Of a stretch of DNA of 43,655 bases, positions 1 through 9,567 are shown piece by piece; the first letter of the stretch is position 1; every line of letters starts with the position of its first letter. The stretch comes from Nocardia araoensis NBRC 100135. Lineage in GTDB: Bacteria > Actinomycetota > Actinomycetes > Mycobacteriales > Mycobacteriaceae. Below the pieces are notes generated by a model. The model was not told the DNA's origin and searched no databases. It was given only the letters and a program-made list of their open reading frames with translations. The position numbers and the translations under genes are program-made. The stretch covers positions 1 through 43,655 of the forward strand of contig NZ_BAFR01000007.1 of the NCBI RefSeq assembly GCF_000308435.1, given 5' to 3'.

Positions 1-1410
<1,410 letters not shown>

Positions 1411-1781
1411 CTCGTCTCTTCTTTCCACGTAGCCTGAGCGCACGATTCGACGCAGCCGAGTTCGACAGTAATCAACTGTGACCCACGCCGCGTGCGGTGT
1501 GTCGACCGGGTTTCGCCCGCGTCACGCCGCCGTGCCCGCTCCCGGGGGGCCGCCTCGACGAAGGCAATGCTCCGGCCGTGTGGGCATTTCCGCAGGAAAC
1601 TCCGGGTGTTTCGGCAAAGTTGCCGGATCGGTAACAAGTACAACGAACTCGGATCAATCAGGTGACAGTGCCCGTGCCGGTGGTTACTCTGCCAACCACA
1701 CAGGGGGATCGCGTCGGCATGCGCTGACGGGCCTCCCGCGGGTGCCGATCGGCTCCCACCTTCTCGCACCGGGAGGACGCG
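1411..1781. other. Divergent intergenic region between acs and the dpp operon
   Basis: No coding signal is seen. It must hold the promoters of both neighbours. One good candidate for the rightward promoter is listed separately. An inverted repeat GTGGTT/AACCAC (1680-1699, 8-nt spacer) overlaps and follows its -10 box and could be an operator. A single TGTGA half site near 1486 has no matching second half. Confidence 0.5.
1662..1690 (+). promoter_or_regulatory. Candidate sigma70-type promoter of the dpp operon
   Basis: GTGACA (1662-1667) and TACTCT (1685-1690) are separated by 17 bp, which fits actinobacterial housekeeping promoters. Transcription would start near 1697, leaving a leader of about 85 nt before the TTG start at 1782. 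This is a consensus match only. Confidence 0.45.
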
Positions 1782-3389
1782 TTGAAATTCCACAGAGCGA
1801 TGGCGCTGACCGCGGCGGTCGTACTGGCCACGAGCCTCGGGTTGTCCGCATGTTCCTCGGGCGACGGCGCCGATGCCGACCTCGTCACCGTCAACGGTGG
1901 CGAGCCGCAGAATCCGTTGGTGCCGACCAACACCAACGAGAACATGGGCGGGCGCGTGGTCGACCGGCTGTTCGCGGGCCTGAAGTACTACGACGCCGAC
2001 GGTAAGGCGCACGACGAGATGGCGGAGTCGATCCAGACCGCGGATCGGAAGAACTATCGGGTCACCATCAAACCCGGCTGGAAATTCAGCGACGGCACTC
2101 CGGTGACGGCGAAGTCGTTCGTCGACGCTTGGAACTACGGCGCGCTCGGCACCAACGCGCAGTTGCAGAGCTATGTGTTCGGTCCCATCGTCGGTTTCGA
2201 CGAGGTGTCCGCGGAAAAGCCGACGGCGCAGACGATGTCGGGCCTGAAGGTGCTCGACGACCGCACCTTCACCATCGAACTGAAGGCGCCTTCGATCGAT
2301 TTCGAGACCGAACTCGGGTACGCGCCGTTCTATCCGTTGCCCGAGGCGGCGTTCAAGGACATGAAAGCGTTCGGGGAGAACCCGATCGGCAACGGCCCCT
2401 ACAAGTTCGCCCGCGCCGGTGCGTGGGAGCACAACGTCAAGATCGATCTGGTGCCCAACCCGGACTATCCCGGCGGTCGCCCGGCGAAGAACAAAGGGCT
2501 GCGGTTCGTGATGTACCAGTCCTTCGACACCGCCTACGCGGACCTGCAGGCGGGCAACCTCGACGCACTCGACACGGTGCCCGACAGCGCGCTCACCTCC
2601 TACGAACAGGATCTCGGCGACCGCGCGATCACCAAGCCGACCGCTCAGAACCAGCACATCGGCATCCAGACCAACGTCGCGCACTTCTCCGGCCAGGAAG
2701 GACTGCTGCGGCGCCGGGCGATCTCGATGGCGATCAACCGGGAACAGATCGCGCAGAACATCTTCCACGGCACCCGGATCCCGGCGCGCGACTTCACCGC
2801 GAGCACACTGCCCGGCTTCGACCCGAACCTGCCCGGCGCGGAAGTGCTGAAGTACAACCCCGACGAGGCCAAGAAGGTCTGGGCGCAGGCCGACGCCATC
2901 TCGCCGTGGTCGGGCCGCTACGAGATCGCCTACAACTCCGACGGCGGCCACCAGGCCTGGGTGGAGGCGGTGGCCAACAGCGTCAAGAACACCCTCGGCA
3001 TCGACGCCATCGGCGTGCCGTACCCGACGTTCAAGAACATCCGCGACGAGGTGAACGCACACACCATCAACAAGGCCTTCCGCTACGGCTGGCAGGGTGA
3101 CTACCCGACCATGCTGCAGTTCCTCACCTCGCAGTACTACAGCTACTCCGACACCAACAACGTCGACTACAAGAACCCGGAATTCGACCGCCTCCTCGAT
3201 GCCGCCTTGGCCGCGCCGACCCAGGACGAGTCCTACAAGATCGTCGCGCAGGCGCAGGCCCTGCTGATCAAGGACCTGGCCGACGTCCCGGTGTTCGACT
3301 ACGTGGCCGCCGCGGGCCGCTCCGACCGGGTGCGCAAGGCCGAACTCGCCTGGAACGGTCTGTTCGACTTCGAGAACATCGAGAAGTAG
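1782..3389 (+). CDS. dppA: Peptide ABC transporter substrate-binding lipoprotein
   Basis: Extracytoplasmic receptor that delivers oligopeptides, or another SBP_bac_5 ligand, to the permease pair encoded next. The 535-residue product starts with a lipoprotein signal peptide: KFHR, a hydrophobic run, then lipobox LSAC with the acylated Cys at residue 24. The rest is a typical family 5 binding protein of normal length (for example GNGPYKF and the LLRRRAISMAINRE segment). The start is taken as TTG because GGGAGG sits 5 nt ahead of it and the signal peptide then has its basic N-region. An ATG at 1800 lacks a ribosome binding site. First gene of a four-gene operon; 55 bp separate it from the permease. 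The ligand cannot be read from sequence; M. tuberculosis DppA has been linked to peptide and heme uptake. Confidence 0.93.
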   Translation: MKFHRAMALTAAVVLATSLGLSACSSGDGADADLVTVNGGEPQNPLVPTNTNENMGGRVVDRLFAGLKYYDADGKAHDEMAESIQTADRKNYRVTIKPGWKFSDGTPVTAKSFVDAWNYGALGTNAQLQSYVFGPIVGFDEVSAEKPTAQTMSGLKVLDDRTFTIELKAPSIDFETELGYAPFYPLPEAAFKDMKAFGENPIGNGPYKFARAGAWEHNVKIDLVPNPDYPGGRPAKNKGLRFVMYQSFDTAYADLQAGNLDALDTVPDSALTSYEQDLGDRAITKPTAQNQHIGIQTNVAHFSGQEGLLRRRAISMAINREQIAQNIFHGTRIPARDFTASTLPGFDPNLPGAEVLKYNPDEAKKVWAQADAISPWSGRYEIAYNSDGGHQAWVEAVANSVKNTLGIDAIGVPYPTFKNIRDEVNAHTINKAFRYGWQGDYPTMLQFLTSQYYSYSDTNNVDYKNPEFDRLLDAALAAPTQDESYKIVAQAQALLIKDLADVPVFDYVAAAGRSDRVRKAELAWNGLFDFENIEK

Positions 3390-3444
3390 CCCGCTGGCCG
3401 CAGGGCGTCCGCGGGACGCTCCGCGGTCCTGTTCAGGAGGCGAA

Positions 3445-4371
3445 ATGGCCTGGTATGTCGGGCGGCGTCTGCTTCAGATGATCCCCGTGTTCCTCGGTGC
3501 GACCCTGCTCGTCTACGCCCTGGTGTTCCTCGTCCCGGGCGACCCGATCCACGCGCTGGCCGGTGACAAGCCGATGACACCGGCCGTGGAGGCGCAACTG
3601 CGGGCGCGCTACCACCTCGACGAGCCGTTCCTCGTGCAGTATCTGCTGTACCTGAAGGGCATCGTCACGCTGGATTTCGGCACGGCCTTCTCCGGCAGAC
3701 CGGTGCGCGACGAACTCGCGCGCGCGTTCCCGATCACGCTGAAGCTGGCGTTCATGGCGGTGCTGATCGAGTCGGTCTTCGGCGTGCTGTTCGGGCTGAT
3801 CGCCGGGCTGCGCAAGGGCAAGCTGTTCGACTCGGCGATGCTCGTGATCAGCCTGGTCGTGATCGCGGTACCGGTCTTCGTGGTCGGCTTCCTCGCACAG
3901 TTCCTGCTCGGCGTGAAATGGGGGATCGCGCCCGTGACCGTCTCGGGTAAGGCCACGGTCGGCGAACTGCTGGTGCCCGCGATCGTGCTCGGCTCGCTGT
4001 CGTTCGCCTATGTCCTGCGTTTGACCCGGAACTCGGTGGCGGAGAACATGTCCGCCGACTACGTGCGCACCGCGACCGCCAAAGGCCTCGGCAGGCCACG
4101 TGTGGTGACCGTGCACATCCTGCGCAACTCGATGATCCCGGTGGTCACCTTCATCGGGGCCGACCTGGGCGCGCTGATGGGCGGCGCGATCGTCACCGAG
4201 GGCATTTTCAACATTCCCGGTGTCGGCGGCACGCTCTACCAGGCCATCACCAGGGGCGAGCCGCCGACGGTCGTCTCCTTCGTCACGGTGTTGATCGTCA
4301 TCTTCCTGCTCACCAACCTGATCGTCGACCTGCTCTACGCCGCACTCGACCCGAGGATCCGCTATGCCTGA
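3445..4371 (+). CDS. dppB: ABC transporter permease, DppB type
   Basis: First inner-membrane channel subunit of the dipeptide/oligopeptide importer. The 308-residue protein has the DppB signature start (MAWYVGRRLLQMIPVF), six hydrophobic segments and the long periplasmic loop after TM1. The EAA coupling loop is visible as YVRTATAKGLG, where it docks the ATPase. AGGAGG lies 4 nt before the ATG at 3445. It overlaps the next permease gene by 8 nt, so translation is likely coupled. Confidence 0.95.
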   Translation: MAWYVGRRLLQMIPVFLGATLLVYALVFLVPGDPIHALAGDKPMTPAVEAQLRARYHLDEPFLVQYLLYLKGIVTLDFGTAFSGRPVRDELARAFPITLKLAFMAVLIESVFGVLFGLIAGLRKGKLFDSAMLVISLVVIAVPVFVVGFLAQFLLGVKWGIAPVTVSGKATVGELLVPAIVLGSLSFAYVLRLTRNSVAENMSADYVRTATAKGLGRPRVVTVHILRNSMIPVVTFIGADLGALMGGAIVTEGIFNIPGVGGTLYQAITRGEPPTVVSFVTVLIVIFLLTNLIVDLLYAALDPRIRYA

Positions 4372-5314
4372 CCCGACCGCAGGTCCGCGCCGCGGCCAGG
4401 AGCACTTCGTCGCGCCGCCCGACGAGGTCGAGGTGCTCGCCACCGACGCCGTGTTGGACGCGGGCGCGCCGACCAGCATCTGGCGCGACGCGTGGCGGCA
4501 GCTGCGGCGCAACCCGATCTTCGTCGTCGCGGCGGTGCTGATCGTGTTCGTGCTGATCGTGGTGATCTGGCCGGGGCTGTTCACCGATCAGGACCCCCGG
4601 TACTGCAACGGCGACTTCAGCATGGACCCGCGCGGCGCGGGCCACCCGTTCGGTTTCGACAAGCAAGGGTGCGACATCTACGCCCGCACCGTCTACGGAG
4701 CGCGGGCGTCCGTGCTCGCCGGTGTCGGCGCGACGCTGCTGTTCGTGCTGATCGGGGGAACGCTGGGCGCGTTGGCGGGCTTCTACGGCGGCCCGCTGGA
4801 CTCGATCGTCTCCCGGATCGCGGAGATCTTCTACGCGATTCCGTTGATGCTGGCCGCGATCGTGATCATGCAACTGCTGGACGCCCGCACGATCTGGACC
4901 GTGATCGTCATCCTCGCCTCGTTCACCTGGCCGCAGGCGGCGCGGATCGCCCGCAGCGCGGTGATCCAAGCGAAGAACAGCGACTACGTCACCGCGGCGA
5001 AAGCATTGGGCGTCTCCCGGATGCAGACCCTCGTGCGCCACGTGCTGCCCAACGCGGCGGGACCGCTGATCGTGGTGACCACGTTGTGGCTGGGCGTCTT
5101 CATCGTCACCGAGGCGACGCTGTCCTATCTCGGCGTCGGTCTGCCGCGCACCGTGGTGTCATGGGGCGCGGACATCGCCACCGGTCAGAAGGAGATCCGC
5201 ACCTCGGCCATCCTGTTCTATCCGGCGGCGGCGCTGGCGCTGACGGTGCTGAGCTTCATCATGCTGGGCGACGCCGTGCGCGACGCCCTCGATCCGAAGG
5301 CGAGGAAGCGATGA
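4364..5314 (+). CDS. dppC: ABC transporter permease, DppC type
   Basis: Second channel subunit, pairing with DppB. The 316-residue product has a 45-residue cytosolic N-terminal extension before TM1 (NPIFVVAAVLIVFVLIVVIW), the OppC_N region, and an EAA loop YVTAAKALGVS followed by RHVLPN, all standard for DppC/OppC. Its ATG lies inside the end of dppB, and its stop overlaps the ATG of the ATPase gene (ATGA), which indicates one translationally coupled operon. Confidence 0.95.
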   Translation: MPDPTAGPRRGQEHFVAPPDEVEVLATDAVLDAGAPTSIWRDAWRQLRRNPIFVVAAVLIVFVLIVVIWPGLFTDQDPRYCNGDFSMDPRGAGHPFGFDKQGCDIYARTVYGARASVLAGVGATLLFVLIGGTLGALAGFYGGPLDSIVSRIAEIFYAIPLMLAAIVIMQLLDARTIWTVIVILASFTWPQAARIARSAVIQAKNSDYVTAAKALGVSRMQTLVRHVLPNAAGPLIVVTTLWLGVFIVTEATLSYLGVGLPRTVVSWGADIATGQKEIRTSAILFYPAAALALTVLSFIMLGDAVRDALDPKARKR

Positions 5315-6996
5315 GCGAGGCCGACCGGCCGCTGCTGGAGATCACCGGTCTGAACGTCGGTTTCACCGCCGACGGCAAGCCGGTGCCCGCGGTCCGTGAT
5401 GTGAGCCTTTCGGTCTATCCGGGCCAGACCGTGGCCATCGTCGGGGAATCGGGCTCGGGAAAGTCGACCACCGCGCACGCCATCATCGACTTGCTGCCCG
5501 GCACGGGCCGGGTCACCTCCGGCTCGATCCGGTTCGACGGCAAGGAACTCACGGCGGCCTCGAAACGCGAGATCCTCGCGGTCCGCGGCAGCGGCATCGG
5601 CCTGGTCCCGCAGGATCCGATGTCGAATCTGAACCCGGTGTGGAAAATCGGGTTCCAGATCCGGGAGACGCTGGAGGCCAACGGCATCGCGAAGGGCAAG
5701 GCCGCCGCGCGGCGAGCGGTGGAGCTGCTCGAGGAAGCGGGCATGCCCGACGCAGAACGCCGGGTGAACCAGTATCCGCACGAGTTCTCCGGCGGGATGC
5801 GCCAGCGCGCGCTGATCGCCATCGGTCTGTCCTGCCGGCCCAAACTGCTCATCGCCGACGAGCCGACCTCCGCGCTGGACGTGACCGTGCAGCGGCAGAT
5901 CCTCGACCATCTCGAACGGCTCACCGCCGAACTCGGCACCGCGGTATTGCTCATCACCCACGATCTGGGCTTGGCGGCGGAGCGGGCCGAACACTTGGTG
6001 GTGATGTATCGCGGGCGGGTCGTGGAGTCCGGGCCCGCGCTGCGGATCCTGCGCGATCCCCAGCACCTGTACACCAAGCGGCTGGTGAGTTCGGCGCCGT
6101 CGCTGGCCGCGCAGCGGCGGTCCGCGGTGCGGCAGCGAGCCGAGGTCCACGCGCGGGCCGTGCAGGTGGCAGCGGCCGATACGGCACTCGCGGTGGCGCC
6201 GGACGACGTGCTGGTAGCCGAGCACCTGACGAAAACGTTCGGTATTCGCGATCGCACGCCGTGGAAGTCGACCGAGTTCGTCGCGGTGGACGATGTGTCG
6301 TTCCGGCTGCGGCGCGGGTCCACCACGGCGATCGTCGGTGAATCCGGCTCGGGCAAGACCACGGTGGCGCAGATGGTGCTCGGACTGCTCGCACCGACTT
6401 CGGGCACGGTCACGTTCGACGGCAAGGACGTGACCACCTTGGACCGCAAGGCCGCCTTCGCATTCCGGCGCCGGGTGCAACCGATCTTCCAGGACCCGTA
6501 CGGCTCGCTCGACCCGATGTACACGATCTACCGAACCATCGAGGAGCCGTTGCGCACCCACCGGATCGGCACCGCCGAGGAACGGGAGGCGACCGTGCGG
6601 GAACTGCTCGACAAGGTCGCACTGCCGACGGGCGTGCTGCGGCGCTACCCCAACGAGTTGTCCGGAGGGCAGCGTCAGCGGGTGGCGATCGCGCGGGCGC
6701 TAGCCCTGCGGCCCGAGGTGGTGGTGTGCGACGAGGCGGTGTCCGCGCTCGACGTGCTGGTGCAGGCCCAGATCCTCCGTCTGCTCAACGAGCTGCAGGC
6801 CGAACTGGGACTGGCGTATCTGTTCATCACCCACGATCTGGCCGTGGTGCGGCAGATCGCCGACGACGTGCTCGTCATGCAGCGCGGCAAGGTGGTCGAA
6901 GCGGCGACGACCGACGAGGTGTTCGACGATCCACGGCAGGAGTACACGCGCAAGCTGCTCGACGCGATCCCGGGACGCGATCTGCTGGCCGGGTAG
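5311..6996 (+). CDS. dppD: Fused double ATP-binding protein of the peptide ABC transporter (DppD-DppF)
   Basis: Drives peptide import by ATP hydrolysis; one polypeptide of 561 residues replaces the two separate ATPases of enteric bacteria. Domain 1: Walker A GESGSGKST (45-53), Q-loop QDP (101-103), signature FSGGMRQR (159-166), Walker B with DEPTSALD (183-190), H-loop THD. Domain 2: Walker A GESGSGKTT (343-351), FQDP, signature LSGGQRQR (450-457), and DEAVSALD in place of DEPTSALD. Both sites look catalytically complete. The open frame extends upstream to 4492, but that part is a shadow of dppC; ATG 5311 is chosen because of the ATGA overlap. The fusion matches Rv3663c. No terminator hairpin is seen before the next gene. 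Confidence 0.95.
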   Translation: MSEADRPLLEITGLNVGFTADGKPVPAVRDVSLSVYPGQTVAIVGESGSGKSTTAHAIIDLLPGTGRVTSGSIRFDGKELTAASKREILAVRGSGIGLVPQDPMSNLNPVWKIGFQIRETLEANGIAKGKAAARRAVELLEEAGMPDAERRVNQYPHEFSGGMRQRALIAIGLSCRPKLLIADEPTSALDVTVQRQILDHLERLTAELGTAVLLITHDLGLAAERAEHLVVMYRGRVVESGPALRILRDPQHLYTKRLVSSAPSLAAQRRSAVRQRAEVHARAVQVAAADTALAVAPDDVLVAEHLTKTFGIRDRTPWKSTEFVAVDDVSFRLRRGSTTAIVGESGSGKTTVAQMVLGLLAPTSGTVTFDGKDVTTLDRKAAFAFRRRVQPIFQDPYGSLDPMYTIYRTIEEPLRTHRIGTAEEREATVRELLDKVALPTGVLRRYPNELSGGQRQRVAIARALALRPEVVVCDEAVSALDVLVQAQILRLLNELQAELGLAYLFITHDLAVVRQIADDVLVMQRGKVVEAATTDEVFDDPRQEYTRKLLDAIPGRDLLAG

Positions 6997-7036
6997 CGCG
7001 GATCGGCCCTGGCGGGCGCAAGTAGCCTCGTATGCC

Positions 7037-7783
7037 GTGACCGATCCGCTACAGCCCCTCGTCGATCTCCCCGGTGTCCGGGACGCGGCCGACCGTGCCC
7101 GCGACGCGCTCGCCGAGGTGCACCGGCACAAGGCGAACCGGCGTGGGTGGCCGACCACGGCGGCCGAGGCCGCGGTGCGCGCGGCCAGATCCTCGGCGGC
7201 CATCGATGGCGGCAGCACGGACATTCCCGCCGACGGCCGCGTCGCGGACCCGATTCTGGCCGGTTCGCTGCGCGTCGGCCAAGCGTTGGACGGGGACGCG
7301 CTGCGGAATCTGGTCGGCACCTGGCAGCGCGCTCCGCTGCAGGCGCTGGCGCGGCTGCATCTGCTCGCCGCGGCCGATCTGATCCCCCACGAAGAGTCGC
7401 TCGGCAGGCCACGCGGCGACTCGGGCGTCGCGCAGCGGCTGGATCTGCTGGCGCAGACGGTGCTCGGCTCGCGAGCGCCCGCGCCGGTGCTCGCCGCCGT
7501 AGTGCACGGTGAGCTACTGGCGCTGCGGCCGTTCGGATCGGCCGACGGCGTAGTCGCGCGAGCGGCCTCCCGGCTGGTCGCGGTGTCGAGTGGGCTGGAC
7601 CCGCACAGCCTCGGTGTACCGGAGGTGTTCTGGTTGCGCAGGCGCCAGGCGTACCTGGACGCGGCCGCGGGATTCGGAACCGGGGATGCCGAGGCCGTCG
7701 GCGGCTGGGTGATCTTCTGCTGCGGGGCGTTCGAGGACGGTGCGCGCGAGGCCACATCGATCGCCGACTCGGCGGCGGGATAA
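7037..7783 (+). CDS. Fic-fold protein with a degenerate catalytic motif (Rv3662c-like)
   Basis: Unknown function. The 248-residue protein carries a recognisable relic of the Fic (filamentation induced by cAMP) core. HGELLALRPF leads into RPFGSADGVVAR (164-175), aligned with HxFx(D/E)GNGRxxR. Catalytic His is Arg, the Asp/Glu is Ser, Asn is Asp and the first Arg is Val. Upstream, SSAAIDG (52-58) looks like the Fic autoinhibitory motif (S/T)xxxE(G/N) with Glu changed to Asp. AMPylation activity is therefore unlikely; a binding or scaffold role is possible. GTG start: TAGCCT lies 8 nt upstream and there is no Shine-Dalgarno, so a leaderless mRNA is likely. The position between dpp and the HAD gene matches Rv3662c. 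Confidence 0.8.
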   Translation: MTDPLQPLVDLPGVRDAADRARDALAEVHRHKANRRGWPTTAAEAAVRAARSSAAIDGGSTDIPADGRVADPILAGSLRVGQALDGDALRNLVGTWQRAPLQALARLHLLAAADLIPHEESLGRPRGDSGVAQRLDLLAQTVLGSRAPAPVLAAVVHGELLALRPFGSADGVVARAASRLVAVSSGLDPHSLGVPEVFWLRRRQAYLDAAAGFGTGDAEAVGGWVIFCCGAFEDGAREATSIADSAAG

Positions 7784-7796
7784 CCCCCGTACACGT

Positions 7797-8093
7797 TCAA
7801 AGCGGGCGGCGTTGTCTGTCGACCTCACCGCCCGCTAGCACGGACTACCCGGTTACCAAGCGTGCTAGGTGGGTTGTGTTCTGCGGCCTCGGCGACAATT
7901 CGGGCACCGAGCGGTTCATCCCCGCAACCTGTGCGAGGCCTTCGCCGTCGACTATCCGAATTTCGCAGGCCCACAACGCTTCTGCCCTTGTCGCGGCGCG
8001 CTCCGCGTGGGTGCCTGGTGTCCGTGCTGGGAAGGAGGGTCGGGAGACAGTGCCTTCTCTTCCGGTGCTGCCTTGGCCTTCCGTCCTTCCGTA
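7797..8093 (-). ncRNA. Probable Ms1/MTS2823-type small RNA (RNA polymerase-binding sRNA)
   Basis: In mycobacteria an abundant stationary-phase RNA of about 300 nt (Ms1, or MTS2823) lies between the Rv3661 and Rv3662c genes, reads in the Rv3661 direction, and binds core RNA polymerase. Here the same two genes flank 488 nt without coding signal. On the minus strand TTGATG (-35), a 17-nt spacer and TAGAAA (-10, at 8105-8100) predict a start near 8093. A 9-bp hairpin (arms AGCGGGCGG at 7801-7809 and CCGCCCGCT at 7828-7836) followed by TT ends the transcript near 7797, giving about 297 nt. A second hairpin, CTAGCACG/CGTGCTAG (7835-7842 and 7861-7868), lies just before it. The call rests on synteny, promoter, terminator and length; sequence identity to Ms1 was not tested. 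Confidence 0.75.
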
Positions 8094-8108
8094 GTTACCT
8101 TTCTACAC

Positions 8109-8124
8109 TGTGACTGCACTCACA
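8109..8124. promoter_or_regulatory. Perfect CRP/GlxR-type box
   Basis: TGTGACTGCACTCACA has both half sites of the CRP-family consensus TGTGA-N6-TCACA. It lies in the -35/-10 spacer region of the predicted minus-strand sRNA promoter. CRP could therefore block or remodel this promoter in response to cAMP. No protein-coding start is close enough to be its target. Confidence 0.75.
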
Positions 8125-8271
8125 TCAAGAGATCCGAGAACATTGAATAATCGGCGTTTTTCTCGGCGTTTCGTGGTTAAATGCCTGGTCCGCGGCCTCG
8201 TCTGCCGAGTCGACTGAGGTGCCGGCAAGCATCTGGCGACCAGTTGTGGCGGGCTGCCCGAGCGTCCGTTC

Positions 8272-9081
8272 TCAGCGTCGGCGGCGCAGCATTCGATAGC
8301 TGATCGCGCCGGCCACCACCGCGCTCAAGCCGACCGCCGCGGTGGCCGCGAGCGTCGTCGAGGACGGAGCTTGGAAGCGCGCCCACAGCGACACCGGGTT
8401 GGAGAAGGTCAGGATCGGCCAACCCCGCGCGGTGGCCTCGCGGCGCAGATTGCGATCCGGGTTGACCGCGGTGGGGTGCCCCACCGCGGCGAGTAGTGGT
8501 AGGTCGGTGATCGAGTCGGAGTAGGCGTAGCAGCGGGACAGGTCGTACCCCTCGCCTGCGGCGAGTTTCTCGATCGCGGTGACCTTGCCCTCCCCGTAGC
8601 AGTAGAACTCGACCTCGCCGGTGTACTTTCCGTCCGCGACGACCATGCGGGTGGCGGCGGTATGCGAGGCGCCGAGCGCTTCGGCGATCGGGCCCACGAT
8701 CTCCTCGCCGGAGGCGGAGACGATCACCACGTCGTGCCCCCGGATCTTGTGGTCGGCGATCAAGTCGGCCGCCTCCGCGTAGATCAGCGGATCGACCAGC
8801 TCGTGCAACGTCTCGGCCACAATGGATTTCACCTGTTCGACGTCCCAGCCCGCGCACATGCTGGTCAGGTGGGCGCGCATCCGTTCCATCTGGTCGTGGT
8901 CGGCGCCCGACAGCAGGAACAGGAAGTGGGCGTAACTGCTCTCGAGGACGGCGCGGCGGTTCAAGAGGCCCTGCGCGTAGAAGGGCTTGCTGAATACGTA
9001 CGTGCTCGACTTCGCGATCACGGTCTTGTCCAGATCGAAGAAGGCCGCGACGCGATGACCTGTAGTGGCTGAGTGGTCCAC
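8272..9081 (-). CDS. HAD-superfamily subfamily IB phosphatase (SerB-like, Rv3661 homologue) with C-terminal membrane segment
   Basis: Predicted phosphohydrolase of 269 residues. HAD motif I is DLDKT (Asp16, Asp18), motif II is SASGE, a conserved Lys precedes motif III, and motif IV is YSDSITDLPLL. The KAxxFFDLD-like start and the helical cap are typical of HAD-IB proteins related to phosphoserine phosphatase, but the physiological substrate is unknown. The last 35 residues hold a hydrophobic helix (TTLAATAAVGLSAVVAGAI) and an Arg-rich tail, so it may be membrane anchored. GTG 9081 is chosen because TATCCT lies 6 nt upstream with no ribosome binding site, a leaderless pattern. The open frame continues far upstream but only as antisense to ssd. 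It is divergent from 6C/ssd. Confidence 0.88.
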   Translation of the reverse strand: MDHSATTGHRVAAFFDLDKTVIAKSSTYVFSKPFYAQGLLNRRAVLESSYAHFLFLLSGADHDQMERMRAHLTSMCAGWDVEQVKSIVAETLHELVDPLIYAEAADLIADHKIRGHDVVIVSASGEEIVGPIAEALGASHTAATRMVVADGKYTGEVEFYCYGEGKVTAIEKLAAGEGYDLSRCYAYSDSITDLPLLAAVGHPTAVNPDRNLRREATARGWPILTFSNPVSLWARFQAPSSTTLAATAAVGLSAVVAGAISYRMLRRRR

Positions 9082-9319
9082 CCGACCAGGATAGGCGGCG
9101 GTATGGCGTCCGCTCGGCCAGGCGGGCGGATCGGACCCGCCGCGCCTGTTGTGTGGCCGCCCTGCCTCGATCGGCCTCGAGTGGGCGGCGGCTGGGCCGC
9201 GGTTACCGCCGTTCGGCACGGGTGGACCGCATGGCGGCGCGGCCGCGGGCAGCGCGGCGATGGAGTTTGCCCCGCAGACGCCGAGGCCGCGACGGCCACA
9301 AAGATGTCCGTCGGCAGAC

Positions 9320-9350
9320 TTGCGTTGTGGCCGGGGCTTGGGTGTAGTAT
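9320..9350 (+). promoter_or_regulatory. Promoter of the 6C RNA
   Basis: TTGCGT (9320-9325) and TAGTAT (9345-9350) are separated by 19 bp. They place a start near 9357, directly before the first hairpin of the RNA. The 275 nt upstream (9082-9356) show no other signal. Confidence 0.6.
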
Positions 9351-9356
9351 TGCTGG

Positions 9357-9454
9357 CACCTGGACATGGTCCAGGCGCGTTCAGCCCGACCCCCCGGGGC
9401 TGAACCCCGACGGCCCCAGCCTCCTCCCCCCCCGGCTGGGGCCGTCCTCTATTT
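9357..9454 (+). ncRNA. 6C RNA (actinobacterial small RNA, B11 in M. tuberculosis)
   Basis: The 6C family is defined by two stem-loops whose loops carry runs of at least six cytosines, and it lies next to ssd in mycobacteria on the same strand, as here. Hairpin 1: CCTGGAC/GTCCAGG (9359-9375, 3-nt loop). Hairpin 2: TTCAGCCC/GGGCTGAA (9380-9404) with six C in the loop. Hairpin 3: GGCCCCAGCC/GGCTGGGGCC (9412-9443) with a loop containing eight C in a row, followed by a T-rich stretch that serves as terminator. The C-rich loops are known to base-pair with G-rich target mRNAs; 6C has been tied to growth and DNA replication control. The exact 5' and 3' ends are estimates. Confidence 0.93.
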
Positions 9455-9488
9455 CCAGGACAGTGCGGTACCTCACCGGCTCGGATGG

Positions 9489-9515
9489 TTGTCCACAGCC
9501 CCGGAGTTGTCCACA
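9489..9515 (+). promoter_or_regulatory. Two perfect DnaA boxes in the ssd leader
   Basis: TTGTCCACA, the consensus DnaA box of Streptomyces and mycobacteria, occurs at 9489-9497 and again at 9507-9515 in the same orientation, 18 bp start to start, 53 bp before the ssd ATG. No other copy was noticed in the window. Confidence 0.75.
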
Positions 9516-9567
9516 TTCGGCAGATCGCCTCTTCTATCGCTGTTCGCGTTCGGCCACGCTGACCTGC

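Noticed and set aside
9489..9515. Chromosomal replication origin
   Set aside because: Only two DnaA boxes, no AT-rich unwinding region and no dnaA or dnaN neighbours.
9073..9567. N-terminal extension of ssd
   Set aside because: It would translate through the 6C RNA and its terminator; family proteins start near ATG 9568.
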